This document shows positions 1 to 8,628 of a DNA stretch of 64,000 nucleotides, in pieces (position 1 is the first letter of the stretch; every line of letters starts with the position of its first letter). The position numbers were made by a program, and so were the translations under genes. Origin of the DNA: Candidatus Zixiibacteriota bacterium (lineage in GTDB: Bacteria > Zixibacteria > MSB-5A5 > GN15 > FEB-12); contig JBFLZR010000001.1 in the NCBI GenBank assembly GCA_040756055.1, forward strand, positions 375,849 to 439,848, written 5' to 3'. Under the pieces are notes generated by a model that had not been told where the DNA came from, did no database searches, and worked only from the letters and a program-made list of their open reading frames with translations.

Positions 1-2
1 GT

Positions 3-68
3 TATGAGCATAGCTCTGATTATGTTCAGCAAGAGCAGGTCGAAACTACTGCCCGTCAGTCCAAGTAG
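3..68 (+). CDS. 3' end of an unidentified protein
   Basis: The third frame is open from the window edge to a TAG at 66-68 and gives a polar, Gln/Ser/Glu-rich tail ending in VETTARQSK. This resembles a genuine C-terminus more than intergenic sequence, but only 21 residues are visible, so no family can be named. A palindromic repeat module starts directly at the stop codon, a common position for REP-type elements. Confidence 0.35.
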   Translation, partial: YEHSSDYVQQEQVETTARQSK

Positions 69-1364
69 GTCGGCGTTCCGCCGGGCACGCCGCGAGTAAC
101 GCGAGCGGACGTGAACCAAGCAACCCGACATCTTAAACAATCCGATATTAGGTGTCGGGTTTCTCACAATTGTAGTTTTTATGGAATCCCGCGAAACGCA
201 GGACAGGTCGGAACCCGACCTGCTTTGATTTAGGTAACAGGCTCGTGACAGGGAGAGGCTGAAACCAGCGCAAAGAACAATTTCCCAACAAAATCGCAGC
301 AAATCCCCCTACTGGATTCTTTAGTAGAAATGATGGACGGGTGGCAGGCTCAAACTTGCTTTGGCCCGGACACACACTTCGTAGGGGTTCAAAATTTTGA
401 ACCCCTACGGGATAATTAACGATTGACGATCAAAAAACAACGAAACGAAGCCAACTCTGGATACCCGGTGAATCTGAAGATTCACCGGGCACAATGGATG
501 ATAGCGGATTGCGCGGAAAAATACGGATACACCATCATGGCAGAATCCTTGTCGGTTCTTGCTCTCTGGATTCCGTTTTTCAACGGAATGACCGCGTCCG
601 GGTGGCAGGGTCAAACTTGCTTTGGCCCTGACATCAAAAAATACACCTGGCGCATCCGTAGGCGTTTGATTCATCAAACGCGACATCACGCCTCTCTCCC
701 CCTCGCCCTTCGGGAGAGGGTCGGGGTGAGGGGTTACAGCAAAAATAATGAAACGAAGCCAAATGGGCGAAACGATATGGCTGATAAGAAAATACAGGGG
801 ACAATAAAAGGCAGAAAAGCGCCTTTTGATCGGATTCACGCGACCCGAGCTGTCGCGTGTGACTGGACCCCTGCTTTCGCAGGGGTGACTCGAATGAGGC
901 GTTCAAAGCAAAAAATGACGAAACGAAGCCAAATGGACGAAACGATATGGCTGGCAAGAAAATACAAGGAACAATCAAAGACTGGAACACGCCTTTTGGT
1001 CGGATTCACGCGACCCGATCTGTCGCGTGTGACTGGACCCCTGCTTTCGCAGGCGTGACTCGATTGAGGCGTTCAGAGCAAGAATTAGCGAAACGAAGCC
1101 AAATGTCGGTACCAGAAAGATGTCAAAACCTTCATCTGACGATGAACCCTGTCGGGCAGGGGATTTTGACCTACAAAAGAAGCGGCGTGAATGGTAGGGG
1201 TTTGATTTATTAAATGCACCCATGCGCGTCAAAAACACAAAAATAACGAAACGAAGCCAATTCTCTGTAACTGAAAAAACAACAACCGACTACAAGGATT
1301 TTTCGAGCCGATTTTCAGCGGAAATCTTGATTCCGCTAAACCCGTTCACTAACTTAAATAACGT
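64..1364. repeat. Intergenic repeat field with REP-like palindromes
   Basis: About 1.3 kb holds no credible gene. Visible palindromes are AGGTCGG-AAC-CCGACCT at 205-221, a perfect 14+14 bp inverted repeat at 381-408, and an 11-bp stem with a TGAA loop at 464-489. Composite modules recur elsewhere in the window: the string AACGAAACGAAGCCAA near 440, 749, 919, 1089 and 1247, the motif GGGTGGCAGG..CAAACTTGC at 339-362 and 599-625, and TAGGCGTTTGATTCATCAAA at 659-678. The long open frames here run through repeats and change frame between copies, so they are not annotated as genes. Confidence 0.85.
751..1100. repeat. 170-bp tandem duplication within the repeat field
   Basis: The 10-mer AAACGAAGCC occurs at 751, 921 and 1091, an exact 170-bp period. 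The two full units are collinear along their length and share GGATTCACGCGACCCGA, CTGTCGCGTGTGACTGGACC and the stem CCCCTGC-TTTC-GCAGGGG, with about a dozen or more scattered differences. The third copy is only a stub. It looks like a recent tandem copy of one composite intergenic element. Confidence 0.85.
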
Positions 1365-1907
1365 ATGCCCATCAAAATCGTCATAACCGGCGCGCCGGCA
1401 TCAGGAAAATCAAAATTCATCGAGCGCCTCAAAATCGACCCCCGTTTCGCGGACTTCGTCTTCCTGAAAGAGCTGGCCCGGCAACTTCTACAGGAAGACC
1501 CCACCTACCGTCAACGATGGAGCGAGTTCCACCGCGAAATCTACCGTCGCCAGGTGGCGCGCGAAGACCAGTTGGCCGGCAATTCGTTCATCACCGACCG
1601 GGGCACCGCCGATGCCTTCGCCTTCCACCCGGAAACCGACGCCGACATGGGCACGACAATCGAAAATGAATACAATCGCTACAACGGGGTAATACAACTC
1701 GAAAGCACCGCATCGCTGGGTGAGCCGTACTTTCAGCACGACGATATCAGAAACGAATCAATCGAGGATGTCCTGTTCATTGAAAAGGCAACCACAAATG
1801 TCTGGAATAGGCATCCAAATTATCACCTGATAAGGGCCGATATCGACATGGAAATGAAGTATCGAATTTTCGTCCAAACATTGGTTGACCTGATTCGTCG
1901 GCTATAA
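1365..1907 (+). CDS. AAA/P-loop ATPase, NadR-like kinase fold
   Basis: A 180-residue protein that starts with a strand followed by a Walker A loop, GAPASGKS (residues 9-16). A DRG motif at about residues 79-81 (TDRGTADAFAF) resembles the AAA_28 group of small ATPases and nucleoside-kinase-like proteins. The rest is a compact alpha/beta domain without a signal peptide, so it should act in the cytoplasm on a nucleotide or small phosphorylated substrate that cannot be named. It lies alone between the repeat field and a secreted protein that has its own promoter. No strong Shine-Dalgarno precedes the ATG. Confidence 0.7.
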   Translation: MPIKIVITGAPASGKSKFIERLKIDPRFADFVFLKELARQLLQEDPTYRQRWSEFHREIYRRQVAREDQLAGNSFITDRGTADAFAFHPETDADMGTTIENEYNRYNGVIQLESTASLGEPYFQHDDIRNESIEDVLFIEKATTNVWNRHPNYHLIRADIDMEMKYRIFVQTLVDLIRRL

Positions 1908-1911
1908 ATAA

Positions 1912-1942
1912 TTGACAAATATAGCGACTATCCGTCTATAAG
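1912..1942 (+). promoter_or_regulatory. Sigma-70-type promoter for the M1-like gene
   Basis: TTGACA (1912-1917) is followed by TCTATA (1935-1940, 17-nt spacer) or TATAAG (1937-1942, 19-nt spacer). The start codon lies about 30 nt downstream, after GGAGG at 1957-1961. Confidence 0.5.
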
Positions 1943-1972
1943 ACATAAAACTACATGGAGGCATGCGTGAGA

Positions 1973-4180
1973 ATGTTCAAATTCGTGCTAACACTGTTAA
2001 TCTGTCTGGCGCTCGCCGGCGTGTGCGGTGCGTCGGAGTTTTTCGACAAATTCAAATCCGATTACGCTACGTTGGATCTCGAACTTCTCAACAATCTTGG
2101 GGAGAGGGCCGAGGTCACCAATTTTGTCTATCAAAAAGACATCGCGACCTTCACCTTCAAAGAAGGCTTTATCCACTTGCTTCGTTATGTCGACGGTCGC
2201 CCGACCACGGCGGTCTTTGTCGGCAAAGGAAACGCGCATATCGAGATTCCCTCGCATCTGGAACGACAGTCGCTGCTGAGCGTAAGCAAAGACAGCGTGG
2301 TTGACCGGGATTTCGAGGTCTGTCTGATTCGGATGGCCGATGATTTCGACCTCAAGCTCAAGGAGCAGTTCCCGGTCGAGCAAAAAGAGCTCAAGTGGAA
2401 AGACTACACCGCGATGATGCAGGAGCAGGGCGAAATGTATTTCAAGCCGCTTTTGGGACATCAGTACGACAACTATTTTCAACTGCTGAGGTCTATATAT
2501 GAGCGGGCGGCCGATGGCTATTTCTGGATCGATTTCGGGCGCTATAATTTCTGGTTCGACCCGAACGCGCCGGAAGAAGTTACGGTCTCCTACGTTTTTG
2601 AGCCATCGGACCAGATGACCACCGACGCGGTCTGCCTGCAGAGAAAAGAAGAAGCCAGGTACGATGATTTCGTGCTGTCAAACATCGGTTTCCCCACAAC
2701 CACGATAAGCAAGAAGGCCGAGATTGAGATGGGCGGCATGGATGGCCGCAAGATCGAAAACGCCCGGGCTGATATCAAACTCGTGATAAACGAAGATAGC
2801 GCCCGGTTTGTCTCCACCTTCCTGCACTACAACCTCTATGAGGATTCCATCCATTACAACGGCCGGTCGGTCGACTATTACCGCCGCAAGGATTTCAACT
2901 TCACCGGCATCATCCTGCCCGAATACGTATACAGGGGAGACACGGTCACGCTTACCTACTGGTATCGCGGCAAGGACTACAGCGTCTTTCTCCCCTGGGT
3001 GGAAGACCCGACACCATCGATGCACTCCCTCACGTTCACCATCCCGAAAGGTTTCAACTATCTCATGCCGGGGCAGGGGGAAACCACGCGCAATAACGGC
3101 AAAGAGACATTCACCGCCGAGCCTCAGGTTCCCTTTGATAAATTCTTCATTCAGGGGTATGCCTCCGGATTCGACACCACCACCGCTCTGTCCGATAACG
3201 GCATAACCCTGAATTTCCTGAAAGCCAAACATATCACCAAGCAGTTCAGCTGCTACGTAAACGACGCTCTTTACGAAGGCACGATTCTCGATGCTTTCAA
3301 TTTCATGTCGTCCAAAATGGGCAATCCGCCGAACACTTTCGAAGTGTACATATACCCCGAGAATTATTACAGCATGCCGGGGATGGTCGAAGTACCGCAG
3401 GTAGTGTGTTACAGCGAGGGCGGATTGGAGTTTCTGGGAGGGTTCAACATATTCGCCGGTTATTCCGTTTCCAAACAATGGTTCGGTTTCGGTTTAAGGC
3501 CGGTGTCGGATCGCGAGACCTGGGTACGCGACGCTGCCTCGGAGTACCTGTCGCTGCTGTTCATACAGAACAGCCTGAAAGGCAGCACTTACTACACCAA
3601 TCTCTTAAATCGCCGGGACACTTTGCTCACTTACAGCGGTTTGAATCGCGATCGCCCGATGGCGACCGGCAGTCGCTGCCCGTCGGCAATCCGCTGCAAC
3701 AGGGGAACCTGGCTGTTTCATATGTTGCGCTCGGTGATGTATGACCTCGGGACAAGAAGCGAAGAGCGGTTCTTCAAGTTCTTCTTTGAGCTCTGTCTGA
3801 CAGGCAACATGGGGCCGTTTTCCAACCACGATGTCGTCAAACTGGCCGAGAAGCACTACGGACAGCCGCTCGACTGGTTCTTCGATTACTGGCTCTGTGA
3901 TTTCGGTTATCCGGAATTCGAAGTTGAGTACAAGACAGAGCAAAGAGACGATGGGTACTTCATCACGGCCAATGTCTGGACCAAAAACGTGGGCGAGAGT
4001 TTCCGCATGCCGGTCATGATAAGAGTGGTCGACAAAAGCGGTCAATCGACCTTTTCCAGAAAAGACATCACCGGCACGACCTGTACTTTCGAGCTGGGAC
4101 CATTCGACTCCGAACCGGATGAGTTTGTGTTCAACGAGCTTTACTCGGTCCTTTCGAAAGACAAAGTCAAAAAGCTCTAG
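1973..4180 (+). CDS. Secreted M1-peptidase-like protein without the zinc site
   Basis: About 735 residues. A signal peptide (MFKFVLTLLICLALAGVCGA) follows the ATG at 1973; a GTG at 1967 is better spaced from GGAGG and would add only two residues. The N-terminal half is beta-rich. The C-terminal half has the layout of M1 aminopeptidases (thermolysin-like domain, helices, terminal beta domain). At the catalytic position, where the family has HExxHQWWG, this protein reads YSVSKQWFG (residues 497-505). Eighteen residues after the Lys, where the third zinc ligand Glu is expected, it has Asp520 (WVRDAASEY). All three zinc ligands and the catalytic Glu are therefore substituted while QWFG and the spacing survive. 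I infer a periplasmic or outer-surface binding or scaffold protein of the M1 fold and not an active peptidase. The substrate is unknown. Confidence 0.7.
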   Translation: MFKFVLTLLICLALAGVCGASEFFDKFKSDYATLDLELLNNLGERAEVTNFVYQKDIATFTFKEGFIHLLRYVDGRPTTAVFVGKGNAHIEIPSHLERQSLLSVSKDSVVDRDFEVCLIRMADDFDLKLKEQFPVEQKELKWKDYTAMMQEQGEMYFKPLLGHQYDNYFQLLRSIYERAADGYFWIDFGRYNFWFDPNAPEEVTVSYVFEPSDQMTTDAVCLQRKEEARYDDFVLSNIGFPTTTISKKAEIEMGGMDGRKIENARADIKLVINEDSARFVSTFLHYNLYEDSIHYNGRSVDYYRRKDFNFTGIILPEYVYRGDTVTLTYWYRGKDYSVFLPWVEDPTPSMHSLTFTIPKGFNYLMPGQGETTRNNGKETFTAEPQVPFDKFFIQGYASGFDTTTALSDNGITLNFLKAKHITKQFSCYVNDALYEGTILDAFNFMSSKMGNPPNTFEVYIYPENYYSMPGMVEVPQVVCYSEGGLEFLGGFNIFAGYSVSKQWFGFGLRPVSDRETWVRDAASEYLSLLFIQNSLKGSTYYTNLLNRRDTLLTYSGLNRDRPMATGSRCPSAIRCNRGTWLFHMLRSVMYDLGTRSEERFFKFFFELCLTGNMGPFSNHDVVKLAEKHYGQPLDWFFDYWLCDFGYPEFEVEYKTEQRDDGYFITANVWTKNVGESFRMPVMIRVVDKSGQSTFSRKDITGTTCTFELGPFDSEPDEFVFNELYSVLSKDKVKKL

Positions 4181-4224
4181 TGCTTTCCCTGTGGGGTTTG
4201 TTGACTAACCCCTGAATCTCACTG

Positions 4225-4268
4225 GCGGCAGGTTCTGTCCCCGCGCGAATAGGGACACGACCTGCCGC
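4225..4268. repeat. REP-like long hairpin
   Basis: GCGGCAGGT and ACCTGCCGC enclose an inner TGTCCC/GGGACA pair, giving one stem of 9+6 bp with a two-base mismatch. It lies 45 bp past the stop of the M1-like gene. There is no T-tract, so it fits the palindromic repeats of this genome better than a terminator. Confidence 0.6.
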
Positions 4269-4320
4269 TCGTGCGTTAGGTGCACAGCCACCTGCGACAA
4301 GCTCGATGCATTAATGCCGG

Positions 4321-4350
4321 AAGGATGGCGACAAAGCAGTCACCATCCTT
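4321..4350 (-). terminator. Hairpin downstream of the receiver-domain gene
   Basis: A 12-bp stem, AAGGATGGCGAC / GTCACCATCCTT with one G-T pair, encloses a 6-nt loop. It lies about 60 bp past the stop of the minus-strand response regulator. No T-run follows on the minus strand, so it may act as an mRNA 3' end or simply be another palindromic repeat. Confidence 0.4.
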
Positions 4351-4412
4351 CGTGCAAGAGTTGGAGAGAGATAAATATATCAGATAAAAATATGAAGGAA
4401 AGAATGTTTAGG

Positions 4413-4769
4413 CTAAAGCAGTGAGTTCAGAAGCTGCTCGATATCCGACATCATGAACGGCTTGGCCAAGAAACCATCCGGTTTGATTTTATCATCGGAT
4501 ACTTCGCTGCTGTCAACCGAATAACCCGAAATGAGCACGACCGGGAGTTTGGGGTATTTTTGTTTGACTTTCTCGATCAGTTCCAGTCCGGTCATGTTCG
4601 GCATACGCATGTCGGTGATAACCATAGAGAAGCTTTTTTTGTCGAGTTCCTCCAGCGCTTCATTGCCATCGGAAGCCCGCACCGACTCATAATCGAAAAC
4701 TTCGAGCATCTCCGACAGCAGAGTCGACATATTGGGGTTATCATCAACTATAAGAATAGCTTTTGCCAT
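4413..4769 (-). CDS. Single-domain response regulator (CheY-like receiver)
   Basis: 118 residues, one receiver domain and no output domain. The acidic pair D9-D10, the phospho-acceptor D53 (VITDMRMP), S81 at the Thr/Ser switch position and K103 in the LAKPF motif are all present, so it should be phosphorylatable. No histidine kinase or chemotaxis gene is visible nearby, so the partner kinase must be encoded elsewhere. Possible roles are phosphorelay intermediate or motility/biofilm output through protein contact. Confidence 0.9.
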   Translation of the reverse strand: MAKAILIVDDNPNMSTLLSEMLEVFDYESVRASDGNEALEELDKKSFSMVITDMRMPNMTGLELIEKVKQKYPKLPVVLISGYSVDSSEVSDDKIKPDGFLAKPFMMSDIEQLLNSLL

Positions 4770-4813
4770 AGTTGTTACCTTTGAAATATTTATCGGCAGA
4801 AAAGGCTGAAATT

Positions 4814-5929
4814 TTACGAAAAAACGCTGCGCTTCTTGATGAACTGGGCCGAGTTGGCCAGAATTTCGGCCTGAATGGCGGCTATTCCCAGGTGCTCACG
4901 GGCGGAAATCATGAAGGCTTTGTGATGGTTTTCGGGCCGTGCCACGAAATCGCCGGCGACATCTATCTTATTGTATATCAACAGATATGGTATATTGTCG
5001 GCCCCTATCTCGGCCAAAACCTGGCGGGTGTGCTCGATTCTCTGCTCGAAATTCGCCTCGGAGCAGTCGACTACCAGAAGCAGCAGATCGGCCAGGCTGA
5101 CTTCCTCAAGAGTCGACTTGAACGATTCTACCAGTTCATGGGGGAGTTTTTTGATAAACCCGACCGTATCAGAAAACACTACATGGCAGGGATATCCCGA
5201 CGACATCACGCGGGTGGTGGAATCCAGGGTGGTAAAAAGCATATCCTCGGTACGGACATCGGCTTTGGTCAGCAGGTTAAACAGGGTTGATTTCCCGGCG
5301 TTGGTGTATCCCACCAGGGCAACCTTGAAAAGGTCCTGTCGTCTCTTGCGTTGGGTGGAACGCTGACGGTCGAGCTTTTGAAGTCGCTGCTTAAGATGGG
5401 CAATCTTCGTTCGCACCTGCCGGCGGTCGATTTCAAGCTGGGTCTCCCCCGGCCCCTTGGCCCCGATTCCGCCGTATTGACGCGAGAAGTGGACCCAGGC
5501 GCCGGTCAGGCGGGGAAGCGTGTACTCGAGTTGAGCGAGTTCCACCTGAAGACGAGCGGCCGCGGTGCGGGCGCGCGTGGCGAAAATATCAAGTATCAGA
5601 ATTGGACGGTCAATTACCTTGCACTCGAGCTCGGTTTCAAGATTGCGTTGTTGGGCAGGGCTGAGAGTATCATCGAATATGACGCAATTGCCGCCGGCCT
5701 CGGCGAGCTGCTGCTTGAGTTCTCGCACGAAACCGCTGCCGACATATAAGGCCGGGTCGGGATGAGGCTTGGTCTGAATCCGGCGGCCAATCACAATGGC
5801 GTTGGCTGAGAAAGTCAACTGCGCCAGTTCATCGAGAGAATCCTCGACTGCCGAACGCCCAAGTGAAGTGCGGGCCAAACCAATAAGAATCGCTTTTTCG
5901 ACTTCGGTTTTACCGTATTCAATTGCCAT
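4814..5929 (-). CDS. hflX: GTPase HflX, ribosome-splitting factor
   Basis: 371 residues, close to the family length. The N-terminal HflX domain carries GPGETQLEIDRR after a coiled region. The G domain has Walker A GYTNAGKST, G3 DTVGF and G4 NKID. HflX binds the 50S subunit, splits stalled or stressed ribosomes and is membrane-independent. The gene lies 44 bp upstream of the receiver gene on the same strand, so they may be cotranscribed. It diverges from the iscU-like gene across a 124-bp spacer. Confidence 0.95.
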   Translation of the reverse strand: MAIEYGKTEVEKAILIGLARTSLGRSAVEDSLDELAQLTFSANAIVIGRRIQTKPHPDPALYVGSGFVRELKQQLAEAGGNCVIFDDTLSPAQQRNLETELECKVIDRPILILDIFATRARTAAARLQVELAQLEYTLPRLTGAWVHFSRQYGGIGAKGPGETQLEIDRRQVRTKIAHLKQRLQKLDRQRSTQRKRRQDLFKVALVGYTNAGKSTLFNLLTKADVRTEDMLFTTLDSTTRVMSSGYPCHVVFSDTVGFIKKLPHELVESFKSTLEEVSLADLLLLVVDCSEANFEQRIEHTRQVLAEIGADNIPYLLIYNKIDVAGDFVARPENHHKAFMISAREHLGIAAIQAEILANSAQFIKKRSVFS

Positions 5930-6053
5930 GTCTATAATATACGCTTGCAGCGTATATTTTCAAGTCGGTAACGGTGCGATAGTTTAATAGTTCTTAACTG
6001 CCGGTTGACCAAAAATTGATTGCCAACGCAGGCATTTTTATTACCTTACGGCC

Positions 6054-6428
6054 ATGTACAACGATACGGTAATGGATCATTTTCAGAACCCGCGCAACAC
6101 CGGTGAAATTCCCGACGCGGACGGCGTGGGTAAGGTGGGTAGCGCCGAGTGCGGCGATATCATGATTATGTATATCAAGGTGAAGGACAACCGTTTGACG
6201 GACGTGAAGTACAAAACGTTCGGATGTGCCGCCGCTATTGCCACCGGCTCGATTGCCTCCGAGATGCTCATGGGGAGAACTCTCGAAGATGCGGAAAAGC
6301 TCACCAGCGAGGAAATCGCCAAAGCTCTCTTTGGCCTTCCTGAGAAGAAAATGCATTGTTCGCTTCTGGCCCCGGATGCCGTCAAGGCGGCTATCGCCGA
6401 CTACCGGTCAAAGAACAAGACCCGGTAG
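6054..6428 (+). CDS. Iron-sulfur cluster scaffold, IscU/NifU N-terminal type
   Basis: 124 residues, one IscU domain without the NifU C-terminal thioredoxin-like part. The three cluster-ligand cysteines and the conserved Asp are present: C33 and D35 in AECGD, C58 in FGCAAA, C102 after H101 in KKMHC. It should assemble [2Fe-2S] or [4Fe-4S] clusters on the scaffold and pass them to apoproteins. No cysteine desulfurase lies next to it, which is unusual for isc or suf operons. Confidence 0.92.
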   Translation: MYNDTVMDHFQNPRNTGEIPDADGVGKVGSAECGDIMIMYIKVKDNRLTDVKYKTFGCAAAIATGSIASEMLMGRTLEDAEKLTSEEIAKALFGLPEKKMHCSLLAPDAVKAAIADYRSKNKTR

Positions 6429-6536
6429 CTGCGGCGGACAGCGATTGCCTTTCCAGTTTCTCATCGATTTGAATATTCACAGCTCACAGCGGTAATTTGT
6501 GCATAACTATGGCTGTATTTTATTGGAGGTTTATGT

Positions 6537-6746
6537 ATGATGCAGTTGAATTATAGATGTCCCAAATGTTCAAACACCGGCTACGAAACCGGTGAGATCC
6601 GGGCGGCGGGAGGTTTCTGGAGTAAGATTTTCGATGTTCAGGGGTCGAAATTCAGCCGGGTTACCTGCTCAAGATGCCGGTACACGGAATTCTACATGGC
6701 CGATACCAGCATGCTGGGCAACATATTCGACTTCTTCACGAATTAG
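6537..6746 (+). CDS. Small zinc-ribbon protein (DUF2082-like)
   Basis: 69 residues with two CxxC knuckles, CPKC and CSRC, about 37 residues apart, and a C-terminal aromatic tail ending IFDFFTN. A GGAGG-type Shine-Dalgarno precedes the start. It matches the pattern of a small family annotated as zinc-ribbon nucleic-acid-binding proteins, for which no function is established. It lies 108 bp after the scaffold gene on the same strand and its stop is 13 bp from the convergent barrel gene. Confidence 0.8.
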   Translation: MMQLNYRCPKCSNTGYETGEIRAAGGFWSKIFDVQGSKFSRVTCSRCRYTEFYMADTSMLGNIFDFFTN

Positions 6747-6759
6747 GAGATTGCCCTTA

Positions 6760-7401
6760 TTACGGCGTGATATAAATGACAAAGCTCATAACGCTGTTGA
6801 GTACGCTTTCGCCGATAGAGCGGTCGATAGGCTTTTTGATGCCCCGGCTGTAGCGAATCTCCAACCCTGCTTCTCTGCCTTTGACAGTGAAATCCAAAGC
6901 CGCGCCGACAATAAGACCAAAATCACTCGTGGCAACATCGATCTCCTCGAGCGGATCGGAGAAATCACTGTCATATGAAATTTCTTTGTCCAGGTTCCAG
7001 GCGAGATATAGTCCGGCGAGCACCGATGGGTTAAACGATGATGTCAGGTTGGGCCCCGCCTTGAGCATCAACGGGATTTCGAGATAGTCCAGTTTCAGCG
7101 AGCCTTCAGCCGAGGCCACTTCGGTTTTGTTGACTATGGTGTAGATATCTGTCTCGGCGCCTTTTCTGACAAAGTTCAGTTCGAACTGATAGTCAACGAA
7201 CCTCGATATTTCGCGGTTGGCGCGCAGCCCGAAACACAGGGCGGAGAGATTATCGTATCTCAACTGCCCACTTTCCAGGGTAGCTATCGAGCCGCCGATG
7301 TGAAAGCCGGGCTTGAACGAATTGGCGGCGGCCGATGAAGCTACAGTGAAGACAATCAGCGCCGCGATACAGGCAGTCAGCCTTTTAACGGTCCGCGGCA
7401 T
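6760..7401 (-). CDS. Outer-membrane beta-barrel, PorT-like (paralogue 2)
   Basis: 213 residues with a signal peptide cut after ASSAAA. The sequence alternates hydrophobic and polar residues in short Gly-bounded strands (GFHIGGS, YQFELNFVRKGAE, LDYLEIPLMLKAG, GLIVGAALDF, LEIRYSRGIKKP), which is the pattern of 8-stranded PorT/OMP_b-brl_2 barrels. It is a paralogue of the gene just upstream (YLEIPLMLK against YLEFPLLAK). The order places it last in a minus-strand envelope cluster. The ATG follows GGGAGAG at good spacing. Confidence 0.82.
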   Translation of the reverse strand: MPRTVKRLTACIAALIVFTVASSAAANSFKPGFHIGGSIATLESGQLRYDNLSALCFGLRANREISRFVDYQFELNFVRKGAETDIYTIVNKTEVASAEGSLKLDYLEIPLMLKAGPNLTSSFNPSVLAGLYLAWNLDKEISYDSDFSDPLEEIDVATSDFGLIVGAALDFTVKGREAGLEIRYSRGIKKPIDRSIGESVLNSVMSFVIYITP

Positions 7402-7430
7402 TGTATTTCTCTCCCTTTGCGATTCGGTTG

Positions 7431-8096
7431 TCAGAAGACATAACCCACCATGATTGTCACGCCCCTATTCAGAATATCCGGGTCCGCGTCGGAATCGAGA
7501 TCGAGTATCTTACGCAAGCCGAAGGTGTACCTCAGATCAAACAGCATTTTGCCTTTGGGTAGCGCCGAATCGAAACCCCCTCCTATAGCCAGCCCGTAGT
7601 CAAGGTTCTTAACCCCAGATATGTCTTCGGTCAATTGGAATTCTGAGTAGGTACGTGTGGCGCTGAGGTTGAAGCCGATGACCGGGCCGGCATAAAAGCC
7701 GGGCGTGAATCCCTCGTTGCCGACCGAACGATAGCTGGGTGTTTCCGGCTTGTCCTTTGAGGGCGGGAAGACGACTTTGGCCAGCAGCGGGAATTCCAGA
7801 TATGTCAGGGTGTATTTCTCTTTATAGGAGCCTTCAATGATTCTCTTTTCGCCACCCTTCATGACGTACTGTGCTTCAGCCTGCAGGGTAAAGGTCCTGC
7901 TAATTTTGCGCGCGACGAGCCCCCCTGCGCAGAAACCGGCTTTGTAATCTGTGAGTCCGGCGCTTTCCCCGCCCATGGAGAAGTAGCTCACGCCGACCTT
8001 TAGGCCGAATTCCCATGCTTCACCGGCACGGGCAGAAGGCACCATCAGCGCGCCTGCCAGAAAAAACACGGACAGAATAACTGCTTTGCGTATCAC
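7431..8096 (-). CDS. Outer-membrane beta-barrel, PorT-like (paralogue 1)
   Basis: 221 residues, GTG start after GGAGG with 7-nt spacing, and a signal peptide ending SARAG. It has the same barrel grammar as its downstream neighbour, including LQAEAQYVMKGGEK, YLEFPLLAKV and FDLRYTFGLRKI. The two genes are 29 bp apart and arose by tandem duplication. Barrels of this type in FCB bacteria often have no known ligand. Transport, adhesion and structural roles are all possible. Confidence 0.82.
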   Translation of the reverse strand: MIRKAVILSVFFLAGALMVPSARAGEAWEFGLKVGVSYFSMGGESAGLTDYKAGFCAGGLVARKISRTFTLQAEAQYVMKGGEKRIIEGSYKEKYTLTYLEFPLLAKVVFPPSKDKPETPSYRSVGNEGFTPGFYAGPVIGFNLSATRTYSEFQLTEDISGVKNLDYGLAIGGGFDSALPKGKMLFDLRYTFGLRKILDLDSDADPDILNRGVTIMVGYVF

Positions 8097-8133
8097 AAGA
8101 TTCCCTCCAATTGAAGTTGCTGGCTGTCTTTAG

Positions 8134-8628
8134 TTATCGCTTATAGCCGATTCGGCGCAAAAATTCCCGGCGTTCTTCTTTGTCTTCATCGGTTTCAATG
8201 CCGAGGGGCGGTTCTCCATCGACCACACCCATCACGCCTCTTCCCATTCTGGTCTCAATTACTATAACTTCAAGGGGGTTGGCGGTTGAGCAGAAGATAT
8301 GGCACACCTCGTCGACCCCTTTTACCCGTCCGAGCACGTTAATCGGGTAACCGTCTCTCAGATACACGAAAAAGCAGTGACCGCAGCCGACATCGAAAGC
8401 CGCCGCGGTGGCGAGCTTTGTCAGCTCAGCGTCGTTGCCATCCGTGCGTATCAGCCGTTTCTGCGAGGCTTCGCAAAAGGCTATGCCGAACTTGAGCGAC
8501 GGTGAGGCGGTTATAAGAGCTTCATAGAGGTCTTCGACTGTTTTGATGAAGTGCGACTGGCCGAAGATCACGTTGCAGTCTGATGGGATATTGACTTTAA
8601 CGATTTTAGTTCTGAAGGTCGGATCCAT
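8134..8628 (-). CDS. Adenosine-specific kinase family protein (DUF355)
   Basis: 164 residues matching the small adenosine-specific kinase family along its length: VIFGQSHFIKTVEDLYEAL near the N-terminus, KFGIAFCEAS, a GCGH motif, YPINVL, and the C-terminal VIVIETRMGRGVMGVVDGEP. The family is known mainly from archaea and thermophiles. GAGG is 6 nt before the ATG at 8628, so I prefer it to the ATG at 8631. The start lies inside the end of the upstream LolA-like gene (23-bp overlap), which implies translational coupling to an envelope operon. That is odd company for a cytoplasmic nucleoside enzyme. Confidence 0.88.
   Translation of the reverse strand: MDPTFRTKIVKVNIPSDCNVIFGQSHFIKTVEDLYEALITASPSLKFGIAFCEASQKRLIRTDGNDAELTKLATAAAFDVGCGHCFFVYLRDGYPINVLGRVKGVDEVCHIFCSTANPLEVIVIETRMGRGVMGVVDGEPPLGIETDEDKEERREFLRRIGYKR

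Noticed and set aside
423-1058. 211-codon open frame across the left repeat field
   Set aside because: It runs through the tandem and palindromic repeats, which recur inverted elsewhere without an open frame. It has no ribosome site or domain.
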